Part shown: in pieces, positions 56,406 to 64,000 of the stretch
Position numbering within the stretch: the stretch's first letter is position 1
Layout of the letters: each line of letters opens with the position of its first letter
DNA from: JACVRW01 sp963819115
GTDB taxonomy: Bacteria > Actinomycetota > Thermoleophilia > Solirubrobacterales > Thermoleophilaceae
Assembly: GCA_963819115.1 (NCBI GenBank)
Contig: CAWFUR010000010.1
Span: 124,001-188,000 of the forward strand
DNA length: 64,000 bases
Reading direction: 5' to 3'
Notes under the pieces: generated by a model
What the model was told of the DNA's origin: nothing
The model's input: the letters and a program-made list of their open reading frames with translations, nothing else
The model's database searches: none
Position numbers and translations under genes: made by a program

Positions 56406-58279
56406 GGGCTGGCCGGCGCCTGGTTCTCGAGGCCCTCGGTGGGGGTGAACACGCCCACGTAGATGGTCACCGAGCTGCCCTTGTCCACCTGGCCGCCGGA
56501 CTCCGGTGCCTGCTTCACCACCACGCCGTCCTGGGTCTCGTCCGTGGTGTCGGACTCCCGCTGAACCGTCTTCAGCCCGGCCGCCTTCAGCTCTCGAGTG
56601 GCCGCCGAGGGGCCGAGGCCCGTCACGTCGGGCACCTCCACCTGCTCCGGGCCGGTGGAGACCGTGATCGTGACCCGCGAGCCGGAGTCCACCTGCGTGC
56701 CGCCGGCCGGGTCCTGGGACACCACGTCGTCCTTCGGCTGATCCGAGGGCTCCTCGCGAACCTGGACCTTGAGCCCCTCGGAGGTGAGACTGTCCTCGGC
56801 CGAGCCGCGCGAGAGCCCGGTCACGTCCGGGACCGTGATCTGCTCGGGGCCGCTGCTGACCTTGAGCGTGACCCGGCTACCGCGCTCCACGGACGTGCCC
56901 TGACGGGGGAAGGTGCGGATGGCGGTGCCGTCGGGCACGGAATCGGATGGCTCCGAGCTCACCGTCACGTCGAACTTGGCCTGCTCCAGCGTCCTGATGG
57001 CCTGGGCTCGCGTCTGGCCCTCCACCGAGGGCACCAGGGCGTCGCCGGGACCGTTCGACACCACGAGCGTGACGGTGGAGCCCTCGTCGGCCTGCTCCCC
57101 CGCGTTGGGGTCCTGGTCCACCACGTCGTCCAGGTCCGCGTTGCTCTTCACCCGCTCCGTCTTGACGTCGAAGCCCGCGTGCTCGAGCTTCTGGCGGGCC
57201 TCGATCAGCTGCTTGCCCACCACGCCCGGCACCTCCTTCTTGTCCGTCGACAGGATGCCGCTGACCGCGAGGAAGCCAAGGAACGCGAGCAGCGCAAGCG
57301 CCAGGATGCCGATCGTGAACCACGGCCAGCGGCGCTCGGGCTCGCGCTGCGGAGGCGTCGGCGATCCACCGTTCGCGCCCGCGTCGGTGGGCAGGAGCAA
57401 GGGCGCGGCCACGAACTCGGCCGTGTCGCGCGGGGCGGCCGCGCCGGATGCGATCTGGTCGCGCGCGGTGCTCAGCGCGGCGGCGAACTCCTCGGCGCTC
57501 TGCCAGCGCTGCGCCGGGTCCTTGGCCAGGGCGGCCATCACCACGGACTCGAGCGTGGGGTGCACGTCCGGGCGCAGCTGCGAGATCGGCGTCGGGGGCT
57601 CCGAGAGGTGCTTGAGCGCCACCGCCACCGCGCTGTCGCCCTGGAACGGGACGCGCCCGGTGAGCAGCTCGTAAAGGATCACGCCGATCGAGTAGAGGTC
57701 CGAGGGGGCGGCCACGGCGTGGCCCTGGGCCTGCTCCGGCGAGAGGTACTGCGCCGTGCCCATGATCGAGCCGGTCTCGGTCATCTCCGAGGCCCCGGCC
57801 CGGGCGATGCCGAAGTCCGTGACCTTCGCCTGCCAGGCGTCGTCCACGATCACGTTGTGGGGCTTGAAGTCCCGGTGGATCACGTGGTGCCGGTGGGCGA
57901 ACGCGGCGGCGGCCAGTATCTGGAGGCCGAGATCGATCACCGTCTCCTGGGGAAGCGGCGCCTGCGTGTTCACGATCTCCTTGAGCGTCCTGCCCGGGAG
58001 AAACTCCATCGCGATGTAGTACGTGCCGTCGTGCTCACCCCGGTCGAACACGCCCACCACGTGCGGGTGCTGGAGGCCGGCCGCGGACTTGGCCTCGCGG
58101 CGGAAGCGCTCCACGAACTCCTGGTCCTGCGCGAAGCGGCGATGCAGGACCTTCAGGGCGACCTCGCGTCCGAGGTGGGTGTCCTCCGCCCGGTACACGT
58201 CGGCCATCCCGCCGGACCCGATGCGGCCGACGATCCGGTAGCGGCCGTCCACGATCGTGTTGTCGGCCACCTCCGTCAT
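56402..58279 (-). CDS. pknB: PASTA-domain Ser/Thr kinase (PknB/Stk1-like)
   Basis: 625 residues from ATG 58279 (an open frame continues to 58411 but lies in pbpA). The kinase domain (about 12-275) has 'GSGGMADVYRAEDTHL', 'VALKVLH', 'IHRDFKPHNVIV' (Phe in place of the usual Leu/Ile), 'TDFGIARA' and 'TAQYLSPEQ'. One membrane helix ('ILALALLAFLGFLAVSGIL') and four extracellular PASTA domains follow ('VPGVVGKQLIEARQKL', 'VPSVEGQTRAQAIRTL', 'VPDVTGLSRGSAEDSL', 'VPDVTGLGPSAATREL'), which bind muropeptide. It coordinates wall synthesis with growth. It overlaps pbpA upstream (TGATG) and ddl downstream (GTGA). Confidence 0.95.
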   Translation of the reverse strand: MTEVADNTIVDGRYRIVGRIGSGGMADVYRAEDTHLGREVALKVLHRRFAQDQEFVERFRREAKSAAGLQHPHVVGVFDRGEHDGTYYIAMEFLPGRTLKEIVNTQAPLPQETVIDLGLQILAAAAFAHRHHVIHRDFKPHNVIVDDAWQAKVTDFGIARAGASEMTETGSIMGTAQYLSPEQAQGHAVAAPSDLYSIGVILYELLTGRVPFQGDSAVAVALKHLSEPPTPISQLRPDVHPTLESVVMAALAKDPAQRWQSAEEFAAALSTARDQIASGAAAPRDTAEFVAAPLLLPTDAGANGGSPTPPQREPERRWPWFTIGILALALLAFLGFLAVSGILSTDKKEVPGVVGKQLIEARQKLEHAGFDVKTERVKSNADLDDVVDQDPNAGEQADEGSTVTLVVSNGPGDALVPSVEGQTRAQAIRTLEQAKFDVTVSSEPSDSVPDGTAIRTFPRQGTSVERGSRVTLKVSSGPEQITVPDVTGLSRGSAEDSLTSEGLKVQVREEPSDQPKDDVVSQDPAGGTQVDSGSRVTITVSTGPEQVEVPDVTGLGPSAATRELKAAGLKTVQRESDTTDETQDGVVVKQAPESGGQVDKGSSVTIYVGVFTPTEGLENQAPASP

Positions 58280-59724
58280 CAGTTGAGGAGGGACTCCAGC
58301 ACCTGGCGGGCGATCGGAGCGGCCACGGTGCCGCCCTCGCCAGTGGTGCGCTCGAGGGTCACGGCCACCGCCATCTTCGGGTTGCCGATGGGGGCGAACG
58401 CGATGAACCAAGGCTGGGTGAACTCACGGTTGGCGCCCACCTCGGCCGTGCCGCTCTTGCCGGCCACGTCGATGCCCTGGAGCGCGGCCTGCGTGCCCGT
58501 GCCCTCCTTCACCACCTGACCCATCATCTCGGTGAGCGCCTTCGCCGTGCTCTCCTTCATCACCTTTGTCTGCATGTCCGGCTGGACGCGCTCCTTCACC
58601 CGCCCGTCCTTGCGCACCACCCGGTCGGTGAGCCGGGGCTTCATCAGCTTGCCGTCGTTGGCCACGGTGGCCGCGACCTCCGCCATCTGAATCGGCGTGG
58701 CGCGGACCTCGCCCTCGAGGCCGCCCTGACCGATGGCCACCCGCCCGACGTCGAAGCCGCCTTCCGGGCCCACGAGGTTGCCGCGACCGTCGCGCACGCC
58801 GCTGGCGATCATCTCGTCGTCCGGATAGTCCAGCTTCGGGTCCTCATAGAAGCCGTAGCGCTCCATGTAGTCCACCAGTGTGGAACGGCCCACGCGCTCG
58901 CCGATCTGGGCGAAGACGGTGTTCACCGAGTTGGTGAGCGCATCCGTGACGCTGATGGGCCCGTAGTCCTCGCCGCCGAAGTTGGAGAGCGGGGCGCCGC
59001 TGATCGTGCGCGGCGACGAGCCGTCGATGATGGTGTCCGGCGTGACCTTGCCGGTGTCGATCGCGGCCGTGGCGGTTACCACCTTGAAGGTCGAGCCCGG
59101 CGGATAGGCCTCCTGGGTGGTGCGGTTGAGCACGGGCTTGTTCGGGTCCCGGTTCAGGCGCGAGAAGTCCTCGGGGATCCGGTTGGGGTCGTAATCCGGC
59201 GTGGAGACCATCACCCGCACCTTGCCGGTGGACGGCTCGATCGCCACCACCGCGCCCTTGCGGCCCTGGAGGGCGGAGATCGCCGTGCGCTGGCCGTCCA
59301 CGTCCAGGTTGGTGACCACGTCGTTGCCCTCCCGCTCGTGGGACTCGAGCCCCGAGAGGATGGACTCGAACTCGTCCTCCTTGCCGGCCAGGTCGTCGTT
59401 GCGGGAGCGCTCGAGCCCGCGCCGGCCGTTCAGGAGGTACGAGTACCCGACGGCGTGCGCGAAGAGCCCGTTCGCGGGATATACGCGGGAGTAGGTCCGG
59501 TTCTCGCCGCGGCCGTGCGGAATGCTGCGGGCCAGCACGGTGCGGCCGTCGCTGGCGTAGATGCGCCCGCGCGGGGTGCGCTGCTCCTGGAGCAGCGGCC
59601 GGCGGTTGTTGGCGTTGTCCTCGAGACCGGCGGCCTCGAAAACCGTCCAGCGGGACGTGAAGGCCACCAGCAGGGCGAAGAGCAGCGTGAAGAGTCCGAA
59701 GAGCTGGGCGATCTGGCGGTTCAC
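58279..59724 (-). CDS. pbpA: Penicillin-binding protein 2 / PbpA-type transpeptidase
   Basis: 481 residues. An N-terminal membrane helix ('LFTLLFALLVAFTSRW') is followed by a dimerisation domain and a class B transpeptidase domain. The active-site triads are 'PPGSTFKVV' (Ser-x-x-Lys), 'TNSVNTVFA' (Ser-x-Asn) and 'AGKSGTAEV' (Lys-Ser-Gly). 'NREFTQPWFIAFAP' is the typical late strand. It cross-links peptidoglycan with its SEDS partner, encoded immediately upstream and overlapping by four bases. The arrangement SEDS-pbpA-pknB is the actinobacterial standard. Confidence 0.95.
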   Translation of the reverse strand: MNRQIAQLFGLFTLLFALLVAFTSRWTVFEAAGLEDNANNRRPLLQEQRTPRGRIYASDGRTVLARSIPHGRGENRTYSRVYPANGLFAHAVGYSYLLNGRRGLERSRNDDLAGKEDEFESILSGLESHEREGNDVVTNLDVDGQRTAISALQGRKGAVVAIEPSTGKVRVMVSTPDYDPNRIPEDFSRLNRDPNKPVLNRTTQEAYPPGSTFKVVTATAAIDTGKVTPDTIIDGSSPRTISGAPLSNFGGEDYGPISVTDALTNSVNTVFAQIGERVGRSTLVDYMERYGFYEDPKLDYPDDEMIASGVRDGRGNLVGPEGGFDVGRVAIGQGGLEGEVRATPIQMAEVAATVANDGKLMKPRLTDRVVRKDGRVKERVQPDMQTKVMKESTAKALTEMMGQVVKEGTGTQAALQGIDVAGKSGTAEVGANREFTQPWFIAFAPIGNPKMAVAVTLERTTGEGGTVAAPIARQVLESLLN

Positions 59725-61202
59725 ACCAGTCCCCCCCGCCGGATCCGGTCGGCGCGCGCGTGGTCGGACACCACCAGCAGAAGCGCCAGCAGCACCATGT
59801 TGGCCACGATCGAGCTGCCGCCGTAGGACACGAAGGGCAGCGTCACGCCGGTGAGGGGGATCACGCGAGTCACGCCCCCCACGATGACGAAGACCTGCAG
59901 CGCAAATACCGCCGTGAGCCCCGTGGCCAGAAGCTTCGAGAATCCGTCCCCGGCCAACATGGCCGTCTTGAAGCCGCGGTGGGTGAACAGGAGGTACGCC
60001 CCGAGCAGCCCGGCCGCGCCGAAGAGGCCGGCCTCATTGGTGATCACGGCGTAGATCAGGTCGGTGTGCGGCGCCGGGAGAAGCGGCTGACCGCCGGGCG
60101 AGTTCAGCATGGCGCGGCCGAAGCCCTCACCGAACAGCCCCCCGTCGGCCTGCGCGAACAGGGATTGGGCGATCTGGTACCCCTGGCAGTTCACGAACTC
60201 GGTGACCTGCCCACCGGCTGAGTGACACACCACCTCCTTCGTGGAGAAGGTGTCGAGCCAGGTCTCCACGCGGTCGTGGACGTGGGACACATTGCTCGCG
60301 AAGAACGCGGCTCCGCCCAGGAACATGCTCGCCCCCACGCTCACCAGCGACAGCCGGCCGGTGGCCACGTACACGAGCGCGAGGAAGCCACCGAAGAACA
60401 TCAGCGAGCTGCCGAGGTCCCGGATGAAGATCAGCATCAGCATCGCGAGCCCCCACACCAGCAGCAGCGGGCCGAAGTGCTTGAGCGACGGGCGCTCGCG
60501 GATCACCGCCACCAGGGAGGCCACGAACACCACGAGCAGGATCGTGGCCAGCAGTCCCGGCTTCAGCACGACGATCACCAGCAGGGTGAGCACCGCCGGG
60601 ATGCCGAACAGCATCGCCTGGCGCTGGGCCGGGAGCGGGCGCAGCCGGGGGCGCACGAGGATGTCGCCCGTCTCGCGGAGATAGCTGGCGAGGAAGACGA
60701 TGATCCCGAGCTTCGCGAACTCGGCCGGCTGGAACTGGATCGGGCCCAGCTTGACGGCGAGGAACGCCCCGTTCACCTGCGCGCCGATGCCGGGCAGGCG
60801 GGGCATCACCAGCAGCGCGATCGCCCCGGCGGCGATCGTGTAGCGGTAGCGCTCCAACACGTGGTGGTCGCGCAGGAGCACGATCGTGCCGGCGAAGAAC
60901 ACGAGCCCGACCACGAACCACTGGGCCTGCTCCCGGGCCAGGTCGGTGTCGATCCGGTACACCTCGACGAGCCCGACGGCGGCCAGGAGCGCCACCAGCG
61001 GGAACATGTACGGATCGGCGTCCGGCAGGCGCGCGCGGATGAACAGGTGGGCGATCACGCACAGGCCGAGGAACACGGCGCCATAGGTGATCGTCGCGTC
61101 GCTCACGTCCTTCGAGCGAGTGGCGAGCACGGCGGCGAACCCGCAGGCCACCAGCAGCGAGACCGGGAGCAGTCCGAAGAGCTCCCGCGAGCGCGCGGAC
61201 AT
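59721..61202 (-). CDS. SEDS-family peptidoglycan glycosyltransferase (FtsW/RodA)
   Basis: 493 residues from ATG 61202, chosen because it overlaps the PP2C stop (TGATG) and starts just before the first helix; the open frame to 61280 is within that gene. About 12 helices are visible. 'KLGPIQFQPAEFAKLGIIVFLA' (in parts), 'LLVWGLAMLMLIFIRDLGSSLMFFGG' (as 'IFIRDLGSSLMFFG') and 'LPAPHTDLIYAVITNEAG' are the SEDS signature blocks, the Asp in 'RDLGSSL' being the catalytic-cavity residue. It polymerises lipid II with PbpA. RodA is the more likely of the two names in this cluster. Confidence 0.93.
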   Translation of the reverse strand: MSARSRELFGLLPVSLLVACGFAAVLATRSKDVSDATITYGAVFLGLCVIAHLFIRARLPDADPYMFPLVALLAAVGLVEVYRIDTDLAREQAQWFVVGLVFFAGTIVLLRDHHVLERYRYTIAAGAIALLVMPRLPGIGAQVNGAFLAVKLGPIQFQPAEFAKLGIIVFLASYLRETGDILVRPRLRPLPAQRQAMLFGIPAVLTLLVIVVLKPGLLATILLVVFVASLVAVIRERPSLKHFGPLLLVWGLAMLMLIFIRDLGSSLMFFGGFLALVYVATGRLSLVSVGASMFLGGAAFFASNVSHVHDRVETWLDTFSTKEVVCHSAGGQVTEFVNCQGYQIAQSLFAQADGGLFGEGFGRAMLNSPGGQPLLPAPHTDLIYAVITNEAGLFGAAGLLGAYLLFTHRGFKTAMLAGDGFSKLLATGLTAVFALQVFVIVGGVTRVIPLTGVTLPFVSYGGSSIVANMVLLALLLVVSDHARADRIRRGGLV

Positions 61203-62509
61203 CAGCCGCTCGATCCGGGGTCCAGCCGCCCACGCTCCACCTGGCGTACGAGGTCCACGGCGTCCTCGCGGCTGCGCCACGAGTGGTCGAGCACGGTGCT
61301 CCTGCGCGACGCTGGGATGGCCCGCGCCGGCACGCCGCTGGCGTACTCCTGCTTGTAGAGGTTCACGCCAAACGGCAGCTCGTACGGGATCCCGCGGTAG
61401 ACGGTGACGAGCCCGCCGTCGTTGGTGGCCACGAAGTAGACCTGCCGGCTGAGCGCGTACAGCCCGGCCACCACCCCGGCCAGGAGCACGAGCGCCACCG
61501 TCAGGCGGGCGAGCCCGCGGGCTCGCGCTCCCCGCCGGCGGGGACGGGGCGCGGGAGCGGGGGCGCGATCGGGCGGGGGCACCACGGTGGAGTCGGGTGC
61601 CGCCCCTTCGAAGCGCTCGGCCACCGCGGCCCGGCTCGGCGGGGCGGGCGGGGTCGTGGGCTTCGGAATCTCAGTGGCCTGGTCCTCGGCGGCGGCCCGC
61701 ACGTCCTCCGCGCTCATCGTCCCGGCGATCGTGTCCTGCGCGTCGGTGCCGGCGTCCTCGCCGCCCGCGTCGTCCCCCTCGGCCTCCACGCCGTCGTCGC
61801 CGAGGCGGAAGAGCACGACGGTGATGTTGTCGCGCCCGCCACTCTGGTTCGCCGCACGCACCAGCGCCTCGGCCGTCTCCTCCAGCGTCGTGGGCGCACG
61901 CAGGATGGCTCCGAGCTCCTCGTCGCCCACCATGCCGGTCAGCCCGTCGGAGCAGATCAGGAAGATGTCCCCGTCGCGGCCGGTGACGGTGTAGGTGTCC
62001 ACCTCCACGCTCGACTCGGGACCGAGCGCGCGGGTGATGATCGAGCGCTGTGGATGGTTCTCGGCCGCCTCCGCGGTGATCTGTCCAGTCCGCTCGAGCT
62101 CGGCCACCAGCGAGTGGTCGCGGGTCAGCTGCTCGAGCCGGCCGTCGCGAAGCAGGTAGGCGCGGCTGTCGCCCACGTGGCCGAGGCTCACCTCGTCGCC
62201 CACGACCTTCGCCGCGGTGAGCGTCGTGCCCATCCCGCGGTGGGACTCGTCGCTCGCGGCCAGCTCGTAGATGCGGCGGTTGGCCTCCTTGAGGATTCCC
62301 GTGAGCTCGGCCTCCGGGGGGTCGTCGGTGGGCCCGACCTCGGCGAACACGCCGGCGGCCAGCGCGGAGGCCACCTCCCCGGCGCGCGCGCCGCCCATGC
62401 CGTCGGCGACGCCGAAGAACGGCGGCGACAGCACGAGCGTGTCCTCGTTGGCGCTGCGCTGGCGGCCGACGTCGGTGCGCCCGGCCTGCTCTGCGATCCG
62501 GATGGCCAT
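61202..62509 (-). CDS. pstP: PP2C-family Ser/Thr phosphatase (PstP-like)
   Basis: 435 residues. The PP2C domain (1-240) shows 'TDVGRQRSANEDTL', 'FFGVADGMGGARAGEVAS', 'GTTLTAAKVVGDEV', 'GHVGDSRAYLLRDG' and 'GRDNITVVLFRLG', with metal-binding Asp residues at the standard places. An acidic and Pro-rich linker follows, then a membrane helix ('LTVALVLLAGVVAGLYALS') and a short extracytoplasmic tail. It should oppose the kinases PknB and the kinase at 53892. GGGAG lies seven bases before ATG 62509, inside the end of fhaB. Confidence 0.95.
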   Translation of the reverse strand: MAIRIAEQAGRTDVGRQRSANEDTLVLSPPFFGVADGMGGARAGEVASALAAGVFAEVGPTDDPPEAELTGILKEANRRIYELAASDESHRGMGTTLTAAKVVGDEVSLGHVGDSRAYLLRDGRLEQLTRDHSLVAELERTGQITAEAAENHPQRSIITRALGPESSVEVDTYTVTGRDGDIFLICSDGLTGMVGDEELGAILRAPTTLEETAEALVRAANQSGGRDNITVVLFRLGDDGVEAEGDDAGGEDAGTDAQDTIAGTMSAEDVRAAAEDQATEIPKPTTPPAPPSRAAVAERFEGAAPDSTVVPPPDRAPAPAPRPRRRGARARGLARLTVALVLLAGVVAGLYALSRQVYFVATNDGGLVTVYRGIPYELPFGVNLYKQEYASGVPARAIPASRRSTVLDHSWRSREDAVDLVRQVERGRLDPGSSG

Positions 62510-62513
62510 AGCG

Positions 62514-62996
62514 CTACTCCCGGTAGCGGTACTCGGTGTCGCCGATGCGGATCACATCGGCCATCTTGAGGCGCTCGGCGGTCTTCAACTGTCGGCCGTT
62601 CAGATACGTGCCGTTCGTGGACGCCATGTCCTCCACGTACATGTACTCCCCGCGCAGGAAGATACGCGCGTGCGCAGATGACGCGAAGGGGTCGTCGATG
62701 TGGATGTCCGCCTCGTCCGAGCGTCCCATCGTGGCCCCGTCGCGGATGTCGAACGTCGTGCCGGGCTCGAAGCCCATCGCCGCCACCACCTCGAGCTGCG
62801 GATCCACTCCGCCGGCGAACTGCGTGGGCGCGGGCTTGCGTCGCGAGCTCGGGGCCGCCGGCGGCTGGGCAACCGGCGCGCCCGCGCTCTCGTAGCGCGA
62901 CAGGTCACGCATCGAGCTGCGGGCCACCCACAGGAGGAAGAGGTAGAGAACGGCCAGGAAGCCGAACTTCAGCGCGACCGCGAGCGGCTCGTCCAC
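62514..62996 (-). CDS. fhaB: FHA-domain protein FhaB/FipA-like
   Basis: 160 residues. One N-terminal membrane helix ('FGFLAVLYLFLLWVARSS') and a C-terminal FHA domain: 'DGATMGRSDEADIHIDDPFAS', read in parts 'TMGRSDEADIHI', then 'SSAHARIFL' and 'STNGTYLNGRQL'. The conserved Arg, Ser-x-x-His and Asn-Gly residues for phosphothreonine binding are all present. FhaB/FipA recruits division and wall proteins phosphorylated by the Pkn kinases. GTG start, six bases after the fhaA stop. Confidence 0.93.
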   Translation of the reverse strand: MDEPLAVALKFGFLAVLYLFLLWVARSSMRDLSRYESAGAPVAQPPAAPSSRRKPAPTQFAGGVDPQLEVVAAMGFEPGTTFDIRDGATMGRSDEADIHIDDPFASSAHARIFLRGEYMYVEDMASTNGTYLNGRQLKTAERLKMADVIRIGDTEYRYRE

Positions 62997-63002
62997 CGAC
63001 GC

Positions 63003-63764
63003 CTACTCGAGCTCGAAGGTCAGGTCGGTTACGCCGATCGTTATGCGGTCGCCGGAGCGCAGCGGCGAGCGCTCCACCCGCCGGCCGTTGACCTTCACGC
63101 CGTTCGTGGACCCGAGGTCCGCCACCATCCAGCCGTCCTCCTCGCGGCGGACCTCCACGTGGCGGCGGGAGACGTTCGCATCGCTCACCACCACGTCGCA
63201 GTCGCGGCTGCGGCCCACCACCACCCTGCGACCGCTGAGCACGCTGCGGCGGCCGTCGCCCACCAGCAGGGCCTGCCGGCGGTCGTCCTTGGGCTCGAGC
63301 AGGTGCGAATCGCCCGCGGGCGTGTAGACCATGGTGTGCCCGAAGTCCCCCGCCGAGGGGGCGGCCTCGGCCAGCGGCGCCTCCTCCTCCTCGGGAGGCG
63401 AGAGCAGCTGCGCCTGGATGCCGAACTCGCCGAGGTCGAGCCGCTCGTCTGTGTGGAACTCCACCTGAGGACGGCTGGTGAGGGCGAGCCGCTCCTGGCG
63501 CGAGTGCTCGAGCAGGTAGTCCGACAGCTCCTTGCGCAGGGCGGGCTCGTAGCTCGCGAACTGCTCCCGGTCCGCCGGGGAAAGGAACACGCGGTAGTGG
63601 TTGGGCACGTACACGCGCGAGACGGAGACCATCTGGTTCTCCTCCATCTCCTTGGCCAGCTTGTGGGCCAGCTCGACCGGCTGGACGTTGGTCTTGAAGG
63701 CACGCCCGAAGGCGCCCTCCACAAGGCCGCCAAGCTTGGCTTCGAGGTTGCGCAGCACGCTCAT
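63003..63764 (-). CDS. fhaA: DUF3662 and FHA-domain protein FhaA-like
   Basis: 253 residues. The N-terminal DUF3662 region ('LEAKLGGLVEGAFGRAFKTNVQPVEL' in parts; 'ALRKELSDYLLEHSR') is followed by an FHA domain with 'VVVGRSRDCDVVVSDANVSRRH' (as 'GRSRDCDVVVSD' and 'NVSRRHVEV') and 'STNGVKVNGRRVE'. FhaA binds phosphorylated MviN/MurJ-like and kinase partners to control lipid II export in mycobacteria. It is the first full gene of the cluster; TACCCT nine bases upstream may be a leaderless -10, with only a weak CGGA before the ATG. Confidence 0.93.
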   Translation of the reverse strand: MSVLRNLEAKLGGLVEGAFGRAFKTNVQPVELAHKLAKEMEENQMVSVSRVYVPNHYRVFLSPADREQFASYEPALRKELSDYLLEHSRQERLALTSRPQVEFHTDERLDLGEFGIQAQLLSPPEEEEAPLAEAAPSAGDFGHTMVYTPAGDSHLLEPKDDRRQALLVGDGRRSVLSGRRVVVGRSRDCDVVVSDANVSRRHVEVRREEDGWMVADLGSTNGVKVNGRRVERSPLRSGDRITIGVTDLTFELE

Positions 63765-63773
63765 TCCGTTGCC

Positions 63774-63779
63774 AGGGTA
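63774..63779 (-). promoter_or_regulatory. Candidate -10 (TACCCT) for the fhaA-ddl cluster
   Basis: TACCCT on the minus strand ends nine bases before ATG 63764 and lies just after the stop of the partial upstream gene. It could start transcription of the whole eight-kilobase unit. Confidence 0.4.
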
Positions 63780-63782
63780 GCC

Positions 63783-64000
63783 CTATGAGGTGGTGACGGG
63801 TTGGGCCCGCCAGCCCTCGACCGGGGGTGAGGTCTGGGACACGGCCACCGCCACGAGCGCGCCCAGGACCGCCCCGGCCACCGCCCCCCGAGCCTGTTCG
63901 AGCGCGGCCGTGCCCGCGAGCAGATCGCCGATGGCGGCCATGGACGCCATCAGGGCAACGCTCCAGGCCGCCGCGGCCAGGAGGTCGGCCGCCAGCCAGC
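63783..64000 (-). CDS. C-terminal part of a membrane protein, 5' end outside the window
   Basis: An open minus-strand frame enters from the right edge and stops with TAG at 63783-63785, giving about 71 residues. It is hydrophobic and Ala-rich ('DLLAAAAWSVALMASMAAIG', then 'AVAGAVLGALVAVAVSQTS'), with two likely helices and a short polar tail. No family can be recognised from this part. It ends 18 bases before fhaA and may be in the same transcription unit. Confidence 0.5.
   Translation of the reverse strand, partial: WLAADLLAAAAWSVALMASMAAIGDLLAGTAALEQARGAVAGAVLGALVAVAVSQTSPPVEGWRAQPVTTS

Overview
The window is high-GC (roughly 70% by eye), gene-dense actinobacterial chromosome, most likely from class Thermoleophilia (Solirubrobacterales-like). 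Two things point there. The first is the small exported protein at 10952-11617, whose 'VAYVALFVALGGTSAYA' leader followed by 'VDG/KS' steps is, from memory, typical of that class. The second is the actinobacterial fha-pstp-rodA-pbpA-pknB cluster at the right end. No tRNA, rRNA, CRISPR array, IS element or prophage gene was seen, and no gap exceeds 300 bases.

Layout. 1-5954: the end of an NTF2-like gene, a cupin, a 1.4-kDa-residue-class secreted subtilase with FG-GAP repeats, and a class II glutamine amidotransferase. 5956-11617: an MMPL exporter, a four-gene overlapping operon (50-aa membrane peptide, DUF4386 protein, DrrA/DrrB-type ABC exporter) and a small surface protein. 11805-16143: a DivIVA-like hendecad coiled-coil protein, a homocysteine methyltransferase-like enzyme, a cytochrome P450 and a DHFR/RibD-like reductase. 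16235-20164: a large secreted phosphoesterase with Ig-like repeats. 20203-27610: an NTF2-like gene, a GNAT gene remnant, an EamA transporter, a second ABC exporter, a MocR regulator, a MarR regulator, an alpha/beta hydrolase and a DUF3105 protein. 27760-49950: an envelope-glycan region with a secreted amidase, a sugar-1-P transferase, three GT-A/GT-B type glycosyltransferases, an O-antigen-ligase-like polymerase/ligase, a GT-C enzyme, a beta-propeller, a FlgD-Ig protein, a formyltransferase, a zinc-ribbon cyclase/AAA/TPR regulator, an orphan LytR_C protein, a CapD/FlaA1 dehydratase, a DUF354 protein, DedA and UppP. 50026-55379: a GAF-SpoIIE phosphatase, purM, a DsbA-fold protein and a receptor kinase. 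55440-64000 (minus strand): partial membrane protein, FhaA, FhaB, PP2C, FtsW/RodA, PBP2, PASTA kinase and D-Ala-D-Ala ligase, tightly overlapped and forming one peptidoglycan synthesis and phospho-signalling unit.

The most striking non-gene signal is a dispersed repeat family of about 50 bp (nine loci, three of them composite). Every copy lies at the 3' end of genes, and five fill the gap between convergent genes. Each has two near-identical 13-bp direct arms around a small hairpin whose stem shows compensatory base changes. Several copies supply the stop codon of the neighbouring gene. A second signal is a recurring TAnnnT box 6-10 bases before starts that lack a ribosome-binding site, suggesting frequent leaderless transcription. 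One 12-mer (ACGAGCTATCGT) is shared exactly by the P450 and MocR promoters. At least two genes (the subtilase and uppP) appear to use non-canonical start codons.
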